NCBI GenBank assembly: GCA_017535125.1
Contig: JAFXUS010000032.1
Span: 53,417-117,416, forward strand
Source of the DNA: Bacteroidales bacterium
Lineage (GTDB): Bacteria > Bacteroidota > Bacteroidia > Bacteroidales > UBA932
Direction: 5' to 3'
DNA: 64,000 bases
The notes under the pieces are model-generated. The model was not told where the DNA came from and searched no databases. It saw only the letters and a list, made by a program, of their open reading frames with translations. A program made the translations under genes and the position numbers. This document shows positions 53,397 through 60,963 of this stretch, one piece after another (position 1 is the first letter of the stretch; each line of letters starts with the position of its first letter).

Positions 53397-53908
53397 TGCT
53401 CCAGATCGCCAAGATTCTTAAATCCAACGGCACCGATGGCGGCCTCCTGATCGGAGTGCGCGACATCGAGGTCGGGCAGATCGACCTTCAGGAACCGGTG
53501 TTCATCGAATTCGATGGACTGCCGGTTCCCTTTTTTATTCAGGACCTCCAGCAGCGGGGCACTTCCAAGGCCATCATCCACCTGAATGACATCACTTCCC
53601 TGGCGGACGCCGAGGAAGTCGTCGGCCGCGGCCTGTTCATCGAAGGCGAATGGGAAGAGGAGGAGGAAATGGATTTCACCGGCTGGACCCTGCTCAACCG
53701 TGGCGTGCAGGTCGGCACCGTTACAGGCATGGAGCCCATCCCCGGCAATCTCTGTGTATATGTCCGTAAAAGTAGTCATTCCGGGCATCAAAGTAGTCAT
53801 TCCGGGCTTGACCCGGAACCTCTAATCCCCCTTCACTCCGACCTGATTCTTTCGGCGGACCCCGACACCCGCACCCTCAATCTGGATCTCCCCGACGGGC
53901 TGGTGTAA
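53396..53908 (+). CDS. rimM: 16S rRNA processing protein RimM with in-frame repeat insertion
   Basis: 170 residues. RimM helps maturation of the 30S subunit by binding S19. The N-terminal domain (LQIAKILKSNGTDGGLLIGV, QEPVFIEFDGLPVPFFI) and the PRC-barrel end (LHSDLILSADPDTRTLNLDL then PDGLV) are recognisable. In the PRC barrel, between NLCVYV and EPLIPLH, lie about 17 residues (RKSSHSGHQSSHSGLDP) that have no place in the family. They are encoded by palindromic repeat DNA at 53769-53818. The reading frame is kept on both sides. Confidence 0.9.
   Translation: MLQIAKILKSNGTDGGLLIGVRDIEVGQIDLQEPVFIEFDGLPVPFFIQDLQQRGTSKAIIHLNDITSLADAEEVVGRGLFIEGEWEEEEEMDFTGWTLLNRGVQVGTVTGMEPIPGNLCVYVRKSSHSGHQSSHSGLDPEPLIPLHSDLILSADPDTRTLNLDLPDGLV
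53769..53818 (+). repeat. Palindromic repeat inserted in-frame in rimM
   Basis: Two 21-bp direct units each begin AAAGTAGTCATTCCGGGC (53769-53789 and 53790-53810). The second flows into a hairpin TTCCGGG-CTTGA-CCCGGAA (53800-53818). The direct unit is 7 codons long. A GTCATTCCGGG...CCCGG hairpin resembles dispersed intergenic repeats in many genomes, but here it lies inside a coding region. Confidence 0.75.
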
Positions 53909-53930
53909 GAAGACGTTTTTCTTTTTTTAT

Positions 53931-53938
53931 TACCTTTG
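53931..53938 (+). promoter_or_regulatory. -7 box for the GT2 genes, giving a near-leaderless mRNA
   Basis: TACCTTTG ends at 53938 and the ATG is at 53944. Transcription from this box would begin about at the start codon, so the mRNA is probably leaderless. AT-rich DNA (GTTTTTCTTTTTTTATTACC) precedes it. Confidence 0.6.
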
Positions 53939-53943
53939 TGCTG

Positions 53944-54894
53944 ATGGAAGCGCCGCTCGTCAGCATCGTCATCGTCTGCATGAACCGGATGGACAACCTG
54001 TACCCCTGTCTGGAGGGGCTGCAGGCACATACGGGCGTGCCCTGCGAGACCTTCGTGGTGGCCTACCGCTTCAGCCCGGAGAACCTGGCCAAGGCGCAGG
54101 TCGATTTCCCGTGGGTCAGCTGGATCGTCAGCGACGAGATCCGCGGTTTCAGCGAGAACAACAACCTGGCGCTCCGGCAGGCTCGGGGGCAGTTTTGCTT
54201 CGTCGTCAACGACGACACGGAGATCCGCGAAGACGTGATCGGCGCGCTCGTGAAGGACTTCGCGCAGCTGCCGCCGGACGCGGCCATCGTGAGCCCGCGG
54301 CTGCTGAACGCCGACGGCTCCCTGCAGCTCTGCGGCCGCCCGCCCTATCCCGCGCGCTACTACGTGCTGCAGCAGTGGCACCTGCACAAGGAGCCCATCG
54401 ACGACACCGTCGGCCGGACGCCGCTCTTCGGCGAGGTCTTCCGTACCTCCAACATCACCGGCGCCGCCTTCCTGATCCGGACGGACGTCTTCCGCGAGCT
54501 GGGATGGTTCGACGAGACCTATTTCTTCACGCCCGAGGACATCGCCCTGTCCACGCTCGCGCGGAAAAAGGGCTACGGTGTCTATGTGGACCGCGCCGTC
54601 GCGATCACGCACAAATGGCGCACCACCGCCACGCGCATTTCCCCGGCTATCCGGCCGGCTGCCGTACGCGGCTCGCTGCTCTTCTTCAGCGGTGGCTCGC
54701 GCCTGAAATACGGCCTGCTGGCCCTGCCCGTCTGGCTGGCGGAGTTCAGCAAGCGCAGCAAGGCGGCGCTGAGGCTGCGCCGCGATCCGTCCGAGCAGAA
54801 CCGCATCGCCTGGGAGACCTTCCGCAACATCACGCGGAGCATCTTCACGAAGGCGACGCCCAAACAACTCTTCATCAAGTATTTCCATGGCTAG
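53944..54894 (+). CDS. Glycosyltransferase family 2 protein
   Basis: 316 residues from the ATG at 53944 (MEAPLVSIVIVCMNRMDNLY). It has the GT-A nucleotide fold start VSIVIVCMN, the acidic motif FVVNDDTEI (DxD-like), a middle block FRTSNITGAAFLIRTDVFRE and the acceptor-site FDETYFFTPEDIALSTLARK. It is a rhamnosyltransferase-like member (WbbL type) and probably adds a sugar to a lipid-linked surface glycan in the cytosol. It overlaps the next GT2 gene by 8 bp. Confidence 0.9.
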   Translation: MEAPLVSIVIVCMNRMDNLYPCLEGLQAHTGVPCETFVVAYRFSPENLAKAQVDFPWVSWIVSDEIRGFSENNNLALRQARGQFCFVVNDDTEIREDVIGALVKDFAQLPPDAAIVSPRLLNADGSLQLCGRPPYPARYYVLQQWHLHKEPIDDTVGRTPLFGEVFRTSNITGAAFLIRTDVFRELGWFDETYFFTPEDIALSTLARKKGYGVYVDRAVAITHKWRTTATRISPAIRPAAVRGSLLFFSGGSRLKYGLLALPVWLAEFSKRSKAALRLRRDPSEQNRIAWETFRNITRSIFTKATPKQLFIKYFHG

Positions 54895-55756
54895 AGTCCT
54901 TGTCGTCATCGTGACCTACAACGCCCTGAAGTGGGTGAAGAAGTGCCTGAACAGCGTCGAGAAGTCCACGCTGCCCGCCGACGTGCTGGTAATCGACAAC
55001 GGCTCCACCGACGGCACGCTGCCGCTGATCCGTACCGATTATCCCCGGACGCGCATCATCGAGACGGGGGAGAATCTCGGTTTCGGCGCGGCCAACAACC
55101 GCGGCCTGCGCATCGCGCACGACGAGTGTTACGACTTCGTCTATCTGATGAACCAGGACGCGTGGCTGCAGAAGGACACGCTGGAGAAGCTCGTGGTGGC
55201 GCACAAGCCGGAGTGGGGCATCCTCAGCCCGGAGCAGCTGAACGCCCATGGCAAGCGCGACAAGCGCTTTAGGAAGAAGTGCGGAAAATATGTCGACGCG
55301 GCCCTGAAGGGCTACCACAACGACACCCTCGTGGTTGAGGTGCCCTTCGTCATGGCGGCGCACTGGCTCGTGAGCCGCGAGGCCATCGCGACCGTCGGCG
55401 GCTTCTCGCCGGCCTTCACGCAGTACGGCGAAGACGACAACTGGATCGACCGCCTGCATTTTCACAAGATGCGCTGCGGTGTGGTGCCGGCGGCGAGCGC
55501 GGTGCACGACCGCGGCGGGCGCAAGCTGCCTCGCGAGAAGAAGATGCAGCTGAAGTGCATCGCCACCGTGGTGAAGGTCTCCGACCCCAACCGCAACTGG
55601 CGCTGGGTGCGTGTCCGCGAGGTGCTGGAGCTGGTCGGCATGGGCCTCAAGAACTTCTCCGCCATCCCGTGGAAGTTCATCCCGGAGCTGCGCAGCCGCT
55701 TCCCGGAACTGAAGGAGCTCCGCGACGCCTCGATGGAGAAGCGCGCGTTTCTCTGA
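54887..55756 (+). CDS. Glycosyltransferase family 2 protein
   Basis: 289 residues, MARVLVVIVTYNALKWVKKC. It contains the GT2 landmarks VIDNGSTDGTLPLI, ENLGFGAANNRGLRIAH, YLMNQDAW (DxD-like position), FVMAAHWLVSREAIATVGGF and YGEDDNWIDRLHFHKM, then a C-terminal helix. It is WbbL-like, similar to its upstream neighbour. It overlaps that gene by 8 bp and presumably works on the same surface glycan. Confidence 0.9.
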   Translation: MARVLVVIVTYNALKWVKKCLNSVEKSTLPADVLVIDNGSTDGTLPLIRTDYPRTRIIETGENLGFGAANNRGLRIAHDECYDFVYLMNQDAWLQKDTLEKLVVAHKPEWGILSPEQLNAHGKRDKRFRKKCGKYVDAALKGYHNDTLVVEVPFVMAAHWLVSREAIATVGGFSPAFTQYGEDDNWIDRLHFHKMRCGVVPAASAVHDRGGRKLPREKKMQLKCIATVVKVSDPNRNWRWVRVREVLELVGMGLKNFSAIPWKFIPELRSRFPELKELRDASMEKRAFL

Positions 55757-55776
55757 TTATCCCCATAAATTGGTAT

Positions 55777-55806
55777 TGCGCATGTCGCGCGGGAGTGCCA
55801 TCTTTG
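55777..55806 (+). promoter_or_regulatory. Promoter for feoAB
   Basis: TTG at 55777-55779 (-33) and CATCTTTG at 55799-55806 (-7, one mismatch to TAnnTTTG), about 20 bp apart, with the start codon at 55828. No clear Fur box was recognised. Confidence 0.55.
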
Positions 55807-55827
55807 CACCTTGGTTAACAGGTAGTG

Positions 55828-58173
55828 ATGACACTCAAAGAACTTCCTATAGGCGGCAGCGCCGTCATTCTCAAAGTCGGGGGCAAGGGCGTCCTGCGCC
55901 AGCATTTCCTGGACATGGGACTGATCCCCGGCGCTGTCGTCAAATTAGTTAAATATGCTCCGCTCGGCGATCCGATGGAGCTGCGCATCAACGGTTACGC
56001 GCTCACGCTGCGCCTCGCCGACGCGGCGCAGATCAAGATCGAGCTGACCGAAGAGCAGCCGGAACCGGTCCATGCCCTGGCGGACGACACGTCCGTGGAA
56101 TCGGTGGATCCCGCCGTGCACCCGGGCTTCGGCGAAGGGGGCAAGTACCACGACAAATCGCACGAGAACCCGCTTCCGGACGGCACGACGCTGACGTTCG
56201 CCCTGGCGGGCAACCAGAACTGCGGCAAGACGACACTCTTCAACCAGCTGACCGGATCCAACCAGCACGTGGGCAACTTTCCCGGCGTGACGGTGGACCG
56301 CAAGGACGGCGTGATCCGCGGCCACGCGGATACCTGCGTGACGGACCTGCCGGGCATCTATTCGCTGTCTCCCTATACCTCCGAGGAAATTGTCTCGCGC
56401 AACTTCATCCTGGGTGAGAAGCCGCGCGGCATCATCAACATCGTGGATGCCGGAAACATCGAGCGCAACCTCTACCTGACCATGCAGCTGATGGAACTGG
56501 ACGTCCCGATGGTGCTGGCGCTCAACATGATGGATGAGGTCCGCAACAACGGCGGCCACATCCGCGTGAACAAGATGGAGGAGATTCTCGGCCTGCCGGT
56601 CGTGCCCATCTCCGCCTCCAAGAACGAGGGCGTCGATGAGCTCGTCGAGCACGCGGTCCACGTGGCCCGCTATCAGGAGCGTCCGCTCAACCAGGACTTC
56701 TGCGACAAGAACGACCACGGCGGCGCGGTGCACCGCTGCCTGCACGGCGTGATGCAGCTGATCGAGGACCACGCCGAGCGCGCGGGCATTCCGCTGCGTT
56801 TCGCGGCGAGCCGCCTCGTGGAGGGCGACGACGCTGTCGAAAAGGCGCTGGACCTGCAGCCCAATGAGAAGGAGATGGTGGAGCACATCATCGTGCAGAT
56901 GGAGCAGGAACGCGGCCTGGACCGCAATGCGGCCATGGCCGACATGCGTTTCGCCTTCATCCGCAAGCTTACGGAGCAGACCGTCATCAAGCCGCACGAG
57001 AGCAAGGAATACCGGCGCAGCCGCCGCATCGACCGCGTCCTGACCGGACGCTGGACGGCGATTCCCATCTTCGTGTTCATCATGTCCTGCGTCATCTGGC
57101 TGTCGATCGACGTGCTGGGCGCGCCGCTGCAGGACCTGCTGGACCAGGGGATCCACTGGCTCGCGGGCGTGACCGATGCCGGCCTGGAGCGCTGGGGCGT
57201 GGCCCCGGCCATGCGTTCACTCGTCGTGGACGGCGTGTTCGGCGGCGTGGGCACGGTGATCAGCTTCGTGCCGATCATCATCATCCTGTTCTTCTTCCTG
57301 TCCATCCTGGAGGACAGCGGCTACATGGCGCGCGTGGCCTTCGTGACGGACAAACTGCTCCGCCGTATCGGCCTGAGCGGCCGTAGCATCGTGCCGCTGC
57401 TGATCGGCTTCGGCTGCAGTGTCCCGGCGGTCATGGCCACCCGCACGCTGCCATCCTCGCGCGACCGCCGCATGACCATCCTGCTGACGCCGTTCATGAG
57501 CTGCTCCGCGAAAATCCCCATCTACGCCTTCTTCACGAGTGCCTTCTTCCCGGGCCACGGCGGCCTGGTGCTGGTGATCCTGTATGTGTCCGCCATCCTG
57601 GTGGGCATCGTGGTCGCGCTGATCGGACGTCTGCTGCCGGGCAGCCAGAATGCCGCGCCGTTCGTGATGGAGCTGCCGAACTACCGTCTGCCGGGCGCGA
57701 AGAACGTGGGACACCTGCTCTGGGACAAGACCAAGGACTTCCTGCAGCGGGCGTTTACGGTCATTTTTATCGCCTCGATCGTCATCTGGATCCTGCAGAG
57801 CTTCGATTTCCGGCTTCAGCTGGTGGAGGCGGGAGACAGCATGCTGGCGGCCATCGCCGGACTGCTCGCCCCGCTGTTCCAGCCCCTCGGGCTGGGCGAC
57901 TGGCGCGTGGTGACGGCGCTCGTGACGGGCTGCCTCGCCAAGGAGAGCGTGGTCGCGACGCTGGAAGTGCTGAACGTCACCGCCACGATGACGGCCCTGA
58001 CCGCCATCCCGATGCTGGCCTTCTGCCTGCTCTACACGCCCTGCGTCGCCGCCATCGCCGCGGTCCGCCGCGAGCTCGGCGGCAAATGGGCCCTCTGGAT
58101 GATCGTATTCCAATGTGCCGTGGCTTGGGTCATCGCCTGGCTGGCCTACCTGGTTGCGGGAATCTTTATTTAG
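55828..58173 (+). CDS. feoB: Ferrous iron transporter, FeoA-FeoB fusion
   Basis: 781 residues. Residues 1-75 are a FeoA SH3-like domain (LKELPIGGSAVILKVGGKGV, RQHFLDMGLIPG). About 115-290 are the FeoB G domain: GNQNCGKTTLFN (from residue 128), GNFPGVTV, DLPGIYSLSPYTSEE, LNMMDE and ISASKNEGVDEL. The membrane part follows, with two Gate motifs (GFGCSVPAVMATRTL and LVTGCLAKESVVATLE) and the Nucleoside_recog regions. It imports Fe2+ across the inner membrane. The fusion with FeoA is common in Bacteroidota. The small Cys-rich partner follows 6 bp later. Confidence 0.96.
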   Translation: MTLKELPIGGSAVILKVGGKGVLRQHFLDMGLIPGAVVKLVKYAPLGDPMELRINGYALTLRLADAAQIKIELTEEQPEPVHALADDTSVESVDPAVHPGFGEGGKYHDKSHENPLPDGTTLTFALAGNQNCGKTTLFNQLTGSNQHVGNFPGVTVDRKDGVIRGHADTCVTDLPGIYSLSPYTSEEIVSRNFILGEKPRGIINIVDAGNIERNLYLTMQLMELDVPMVLALNMMDEVRNNGGHIRVNKMEEILGLPVVPISASKNEGVDELVEHAVHVARYQERPLNQDFCDKNDHGGAVHRCLHGVMQLIEDHAERAGIPLRFAASRLVEGDDAVEKALDLQPNEKEMVEHIIVQMEQERGLDRNAAMADMRFAFIRKLTEQTVIKPHESKEYRRSRRIDRVLTGRWTAIPIFVFIMSCVIWLSIDVLGAPLQDLLDQGIHWLAGVTDAGLERWGVAPAMRSLVVDGVFGGVGTVISFVPIIIILFFFLSILEDSGYMARVAFVTDKLLRRIGLSGRSIVPLLIGFGCSVPAVMATRTLPSSRDRRMTILLTPFMSCSAKIPIYAFFTSAFFPGHGGLVLVILYVSAILVGIVVALIGRLLPGSQNAAPFVMELPNYRLPGAKNVGHLLWDKTKDFLQRAFTVIFIASIVIWILQSFDFRLQLVEAGDSMLAAIAGLLAPLFQPLGLGDWRVVTALVTGCLAKESVVATLEVLNVTATMTALTAIPMLAFCLLYTPCVAAIAAVRRELGGKWALWMIVFQCAVAWVIAWLAYLVAGIFI

Positions 58174-58179
58174 TGTGTG

Positions 58180-58425
58180 ATGAACCTGCCGACCCTGCTC
58201 GTCCTGCTGCTGGTGGTCGCCGCCCTGGTGATCGCTATCCTCGCATGGCGCCGCGCCGGCGGGGCCGGCAGTTGCGGCTGCGACGCCGCCAAATGCTCTG
58301 GCTGCTCCAGCGCCGCGGGGTGTCCGTACTGCAAGGGAAGCGGCGCCGGCAGTTTGCATTCAAAGAAAAATGATGCTATCTTTGAATCGCAATCACCACA
58401 TAATTCGCGTCGTTATGAAGACTAA
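58180..58425 (+). CDS. FeoB-associated Cys-rich membrane protein
   Basis: 81 residues from the ATG at 58180. One TM helix (LPTLLVLLLVVAALVIAILA) is followed by AWRRAGGAGSCGCDAAKCSG and CSSAAGCPYCKG with six cysteines, as in the small FeoB-associated Cys-rich family (PF12669-like). It probably sits at the membrane beside FeoB and may bind iron. The 3' end contains the promoter of the next gene and overlaps its start by 11 bp, so its last about 20 residues may be under little constraint. Confidence 0.85.
   Translation: MNLPTLLVLLLVVAALVIAILAWRRAGGAGSCGCDAAKCSGCSSAAGCPYCKGSGAGSLHSKKNDAIFESQSPHNSRRYED
58353..58384 (+). promoter_or_regulatory. Promoter for the small lipoprotein, inside the preceding gene
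   Basis: TTTG at 58353-58356 and TATCTTTG at 58377-58384 are 20 bp apart, a canonical Bacteroidota pair. It lies in the 3' part of the Cys-rich gene and starts transcription about 25 nt before the ATG at 58415. Confidence 0.7.
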
Positions 58426-58792
58426 ATTCTTTATCTCCCTCCTGTTGCTCCTTTCGATAGGGGTTTTGACGACTTCTTGCGAGAAAAGCGATCCCAAGAA
58501 CTACAGCATTCTGGGTTCGTGGAAAATCACATCATCTCAATCTGTAGAAGAGATCTATGGGCAGTTCGGCGTCGGTGCCGTCTGGACTTTCGGGGATAAC
58601 GGAGATCTGACCATCGTCGTGGACGGAAAGAGCGCAACGCTTGCGTACTCACGCAACGGCAAGGAACTGACGATCGAGGAGCTTCTTCCTTTAACCATCT
58701 CTTCGCTCACCTCTTCGAGCATGGTGCTGCGCTACACGGAAGAGGGTGTCGAATTCCTAAAAGTGACCTTCCAAAAGATCACGCACGTTTAA
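58415..58792 (+). CDS. Small lipocalin-like lipoprotein
   Basis: 125 residues from the ATG at 58415, MKTKFFISLLLLLSIGVLTT and an SC lipobox. The mature part fits the lipocalin-like/DUF group of Bacteroidales: SILGSWKITSSQSVEEIYGQ, WTFGDNGDLTIVVDGKSATL, YSRNGKELTIEELLPLTISS. Function unknown. Its base composition is lower in GC than its neighbours. It has its own promoter and is followed by a strong terminator. Confidence 0.8.
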   Translation: MKTKFFISLLLLLSIGVLTTSCEKSDPKNYSILGSWKITSSQSVEEIYGQFGVGAVWTFGDNGDLTIVVDGKSATLAYSRNGKELTIEELLPLTISSLTSSSMVLRYTEEGVEFLKVTFQKITHV

Positions 58793-58795
58793 TCG

Positions 58796-58827
58796 AAAAA
58801 AGACATCCGAAGCCGGATGTCTTTTTT
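58796..58827. terminator. Bidirectional terminator between the lipoprotein gene and tRNA-Leu
   Basis: A perfect 14-bp stem AAAAAAGACATCCG / CGGATGTCTTTTTT with AAGC loop. A-rich on one side and T-rich on the other, it can stop transcription from either strand. It ends 3 bp before the tRNA gene's 3' end. Confidence 0.9.
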
Positions 58828-58830
58828 GTG

Positions 58831-58914
58831 TGCGGTAGGTGAGACTCGAACTCACACAGGCCAATGCCCACTACCCCCTCAAAGTAGCGTGTCTACCATT
58901 TCACCACTACCGCA
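58831..58914 (-). tRNA. tRNA-Leu (GAG)
   Basis: 84 nt on the minus strand. The acceptor stem is TGCGGTA / TACCGCA, the anticodon stem-loop CTACT-TTGAGGG-GGTAG with GAG at positions 34-36, and the T arm GTGAG-TTCGAGT-CTCAC. A long variable arm fits a class II tRNA. CCA is not encoded. Confidence 0.93.
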
Positions 58915-58971
58915 GTTCTGATTTGGGACTGCAAAATTAGGGATATTTCTCAAAAACGCAAAAATTTTGTG

Positions 58972-58979
58972 TATTTTTG
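58972..58979 (+). promoter_or_regulatory. -7 box for the hemerythrin-LuxR gene, near-leaderless
   Basis: TATTTTTG ends at 58979 and the ATGs are at 58984 and 58987. The transcript should start at or within the first codons, so it is probably leaderless. Confidence 0.55.
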
Positions 58980-58983
58980 TGTT

Positions 58984-59925
58984 ATGATGGATTCGTTCTC
59001 CAGCAACATGAAAGTCGCGGACCTCGTTGAGGCCAACTATCGCCTGCTCGGCGTGTTGGCGCGCGTGGGCATTGACGGCAGTTTCGGGGAGAAGACGGTC
59101 GCGGAGGTATGCCTCCCGTGCGGCCTGGATCCGGATACGGTCATCCTCCTTTGCGAGGTGTATTCGCATCCGAACTTCACGCCGACCGTCGATATGCTGC
59201 ACCATAGCCATGTGGGGGACATCCTCCGCTACCTGCACCAGTCGCACGACTACTACCTCAGCCGCGCGCTGGTGGAGATGGAGACTTCCGTCTCCCGCCT
59301 GCTGGAGCCGTGCACGAAAAAACAGCAGGAAGTAGTCTGGGACTTCTTCCGGGGCTACAAAGACGAGCTCAAGAACCATTTCGGTTTCGAAGAAGAGGAG
59401 GTGATTCCCTATGTCCAGGGCCTGATCATCGGTCAGCGCCGGACGGGTTTCTCCATCGCCCGTTTCGAAGAGAACCATTCCAGCATCGACGAGAAGCTTT
59501 CCGACTTCAAGAATCTGGTCATGAAGTCGCTGCCGGCGGCCTGCGACAAACTGGCCCGCATCGAGCTGCTGCTGCAGGTGTTCGCGCTGCAGGAAGACCT
59601 GAAATGCCACACCTACATCGAGGACCACATCCTGGTGCCGATGGTGCGCCTGCTGGAGAATCCCCAGCGCTACCGCGAGCGGGCGCAGGTCCGCGAGGAA
59701 GAACCGGCGGAGCGGCTGGAACTGTCCGCCCGCGAGAAGGAGATCCTGGTGAGCGTGGCGCAGGGCCTGCTGAACAAGGAAATCGCCGACAAGCACAACA
59801 TCTCCATCAACACGGTGATCACGCACCGCAAGAACATCACCCGCAAGACGGGCATCAAGACCGTGCCGGGTCTGACGGTCTATGCCATCCTGAACAACCT
59901 GATCGACATCAAAGAGATCGAATAG
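58984..59925 (+). CDS. Hemerythrin-domain LuxR-type transcriptional regulator
   Basis: 313 residues. About residues 70-225 are a hemerythrin-like four-helix bundle with candidate iron ligands in YLHQSHDYYL, LKNHFGFEEEEVIPY, FEENHSSIDEKL and CHTYIEDHILVP. About 245-305 are a LuxR HTH (LSAREKEILVSVAQGLLNKE, IADKHNISINTVITHRKNI). A di-iron site coupled to an HTH suggests sensing of NO, oxygen or iron state, as proposed for YtfE/RIC-type proteins. Its target is unknown. The gene is near feoAB but separated by a terminator and tRNA. Its stop lies 2 bp before queH. Confidence 0.85.
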   Translation: MMDSFSSNMKVADLVEANYRLLGVLARVGIDGSFGEKTVAEVCLPCGLDPDTVILLCEVYSHPNFTPTVDMLHHSHVGDILRYLHQSHDYYLSRALVEMETSVSRLLEPCTKKQQEVVWDFFRGYKDELKNHFGFEEEEVIPYVQGLIIGQRRTGFSIARFEENHSSIDEKLSDFKNLVMKSLPAACDKLARIELLLQVFALQEDLKCHTYIEDHILVPMVRLLENPQRYRERAQVREEEPAERLELSAREKEILVSVAQGLLNKEIADKHNISINTVITHRKNITRKTGIKTVPGLTVYAILNNLIDIKEIE

Positions 59926-59927
59926 CC

Positions 59928-60599
59928 ATGATGAAGGTCGAGGCGCCGGGCGGAGCCCGGGAAATCCTGCTGCACGCGTGCTGCGCGCCTTGCTCCGGAG
60001 CCATTCTTGAATGTCTCCGGGAAAGCGGGATCGCCCCGGTGGTCTTCTTCAGCAATTCCAATATCTACCCGCGCGCGGAATACGACCTGCGCCTCGTGGA
60101 GCTGCGGCGCTACGCTGAGCTGATGGGCGTCGAGCTTGTCGAGGACGCGTACGACCACGACGCCTGGCTGGCCGCGGTCCGCGGGCTCGAGCGCGAGCCT
60201 GAACGGGGTGCCCGCTGCGCAGCCTGTTTCCGTTTCCGGCTCAGCCGGGCTGCCCAATATGCCGCTTCCCGCGGCCTCCCCGTCCTCGCCACCACCCTCG
60301 CCTCCTCCCGTTGGAAGGATATTGACCAGGTTAACGAAGCTGGCGTAGAGGCGACGGCAACTGCCTCCGGAAACCTTGCCACCCTCGGCACAGTAAGAGG
60401 GGGGACCGCAAGCGGAGCGCAGCGGTGGGGTCCGACGAAGGAGGACGTTTCAGAAGGTAGCTTGCCGTCGCCGACGCTCACCTTCTGGCCACAAAACTGG
60501 CGGAAAGGCGGGCTGCAGGAGCGGAGGAACGAGGTGCTGCGGGAGCAGGGCTTCTACAATCAGAACTGGTGCGGCTGTGAATTTTCGAAAAACCCTTAA
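59928..60599 (+). CDS. queH: Epoxyqueuosine reductase QueH with in-frame repeat insertion
   Basis: 223 residues. QueH reduces epoxyqueuosine to queuosine in tRNA. The conserved cysteines are intact: LLHACCAPCSGAIL, RCAACFRFRLSRAA and NQNWCGCEFSK. Family strings TTLASSRWKDIDQVN and NWRKGGLQERRNEVL flank an unusual stretch of about 41 residues (about 141-182; ATASGNLATLGTVRGGTASG and on). It is encoded by a 123-bp inverted-repeat element at 60350-60472 and has no counterpart in QueH. The frame is kept, so the protein is probably still made. Confidence 0.9.
   Translation: MMKVEAPGGAREILLHACCAPCSGAILECLRESGIAPVVFFSNSNIYPRAEYDLRLVELRRYAELMGVELVEDAYDHDAWLAAVRGLEREPERGARCAACFRFRLSRAAQYAASRGLPVLATTLASSRWKDIDQVNEAGVEATATASGNLATLGTVRGGTASGAQRWGPTKEDVSEGSLPSPTLTFWPQNWRKGGLQERRNEVLREQGFYNQNWCGCEFSKNP
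60350..60472 (+). repeat. 123-bp palindromic element inserted in-frame in queH
   Basis: The left arm GGCGACGGCAACTGCCTCCG (from 60350) pairs with a right arm ending CTTGCCGTCGCC at 60472. The outer 11 bp are perfect and the next about 14 are mostly paired with one bulge. Inside lies a second nested pair, GGACC...GGTCC with CGC/GCG. The length is 41 codons and the frame contains no stop. Confidence 0.75.
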
Positions 60600-60610
60600 T
60601 TAATATTGAT

Positions 60611-60787
60611 ATGATTGGAACTCTCGTTTACATTGCCGGCATCGTGGCCGCGGTGTGGTGCGTGCTTGACATCTTCAAGCACAACAAACTTGAACCCCTC
60701 TACAAGATCCTCCTCGCCATCGCCGTGCTGGCGTTCAGCTGGCTGGGATTCATCGTGTACTACTTCCTGATCCGCCAGAAGATCTGA
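60611..60787 (+). CDS. Small PLDc_N-type membrane protein
   Basis: 58 residues: MIGTLVYIAGIVAAVWCVLD, IFKHNKLEPLYKILLAIAVL, AFSWLGFIVYYFLIRQKI. Two TM helices with a short polar loop resemble the PLDc_N (phospholipase D/cardiolipin synthase N-terminal) module found alone in many Bacteroidales. It is 11 bp after queH and is followed by a terminator. Function unknown. Confidence 0.75.
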   Translation: MIGTLVYIAGIVAAVWCVLDIFKHNKLEPLYKILLAIAVLAFSWLGFIVYYFLIRQKI

Positions 60788-60803
60788 TCGGCAGAAACCA
60801 TTG

Positions 60804-60842
60804 AAACAGGCCGGGACGCAACGCGTTTCGGCCTGTTTTTTC
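60804..60842 (+). terminator. Rho-independent terminator after queH/PLDc_N
   Basis: Stem AAACAGGCCG / CGGCCTGTTT with a 15-nt loop, then a T run (TTTTTT). It separates the queH transcript from the ABC exporter. Confidence 0.85.
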
Positions 60843-60905
60843 TATTATAGGTGCAACAATTTCGGGAGTTGTTCGTCTTATAGGTGATGATTTTCTCGAA
60901 AATAA

Positions 60906-60936
60906 TTTGGAAATCTAAAAATTCGCCTTACCTTTG
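60906..60936 (+). promoter_or_regulatory. Promoter for the MacB-like ABC operon
   Basis: TTTG at 60906-60909 and TACCTTTG at 60929-60936, 19 bp apart, a canonical Bacteroidota pair. The ATG is at 60964, leaving a leader of about 20 nt. Confidence 0.8.
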
Positions 60937-60963
60937 CAGTGTAATAGTTCAATAAGACACTAT

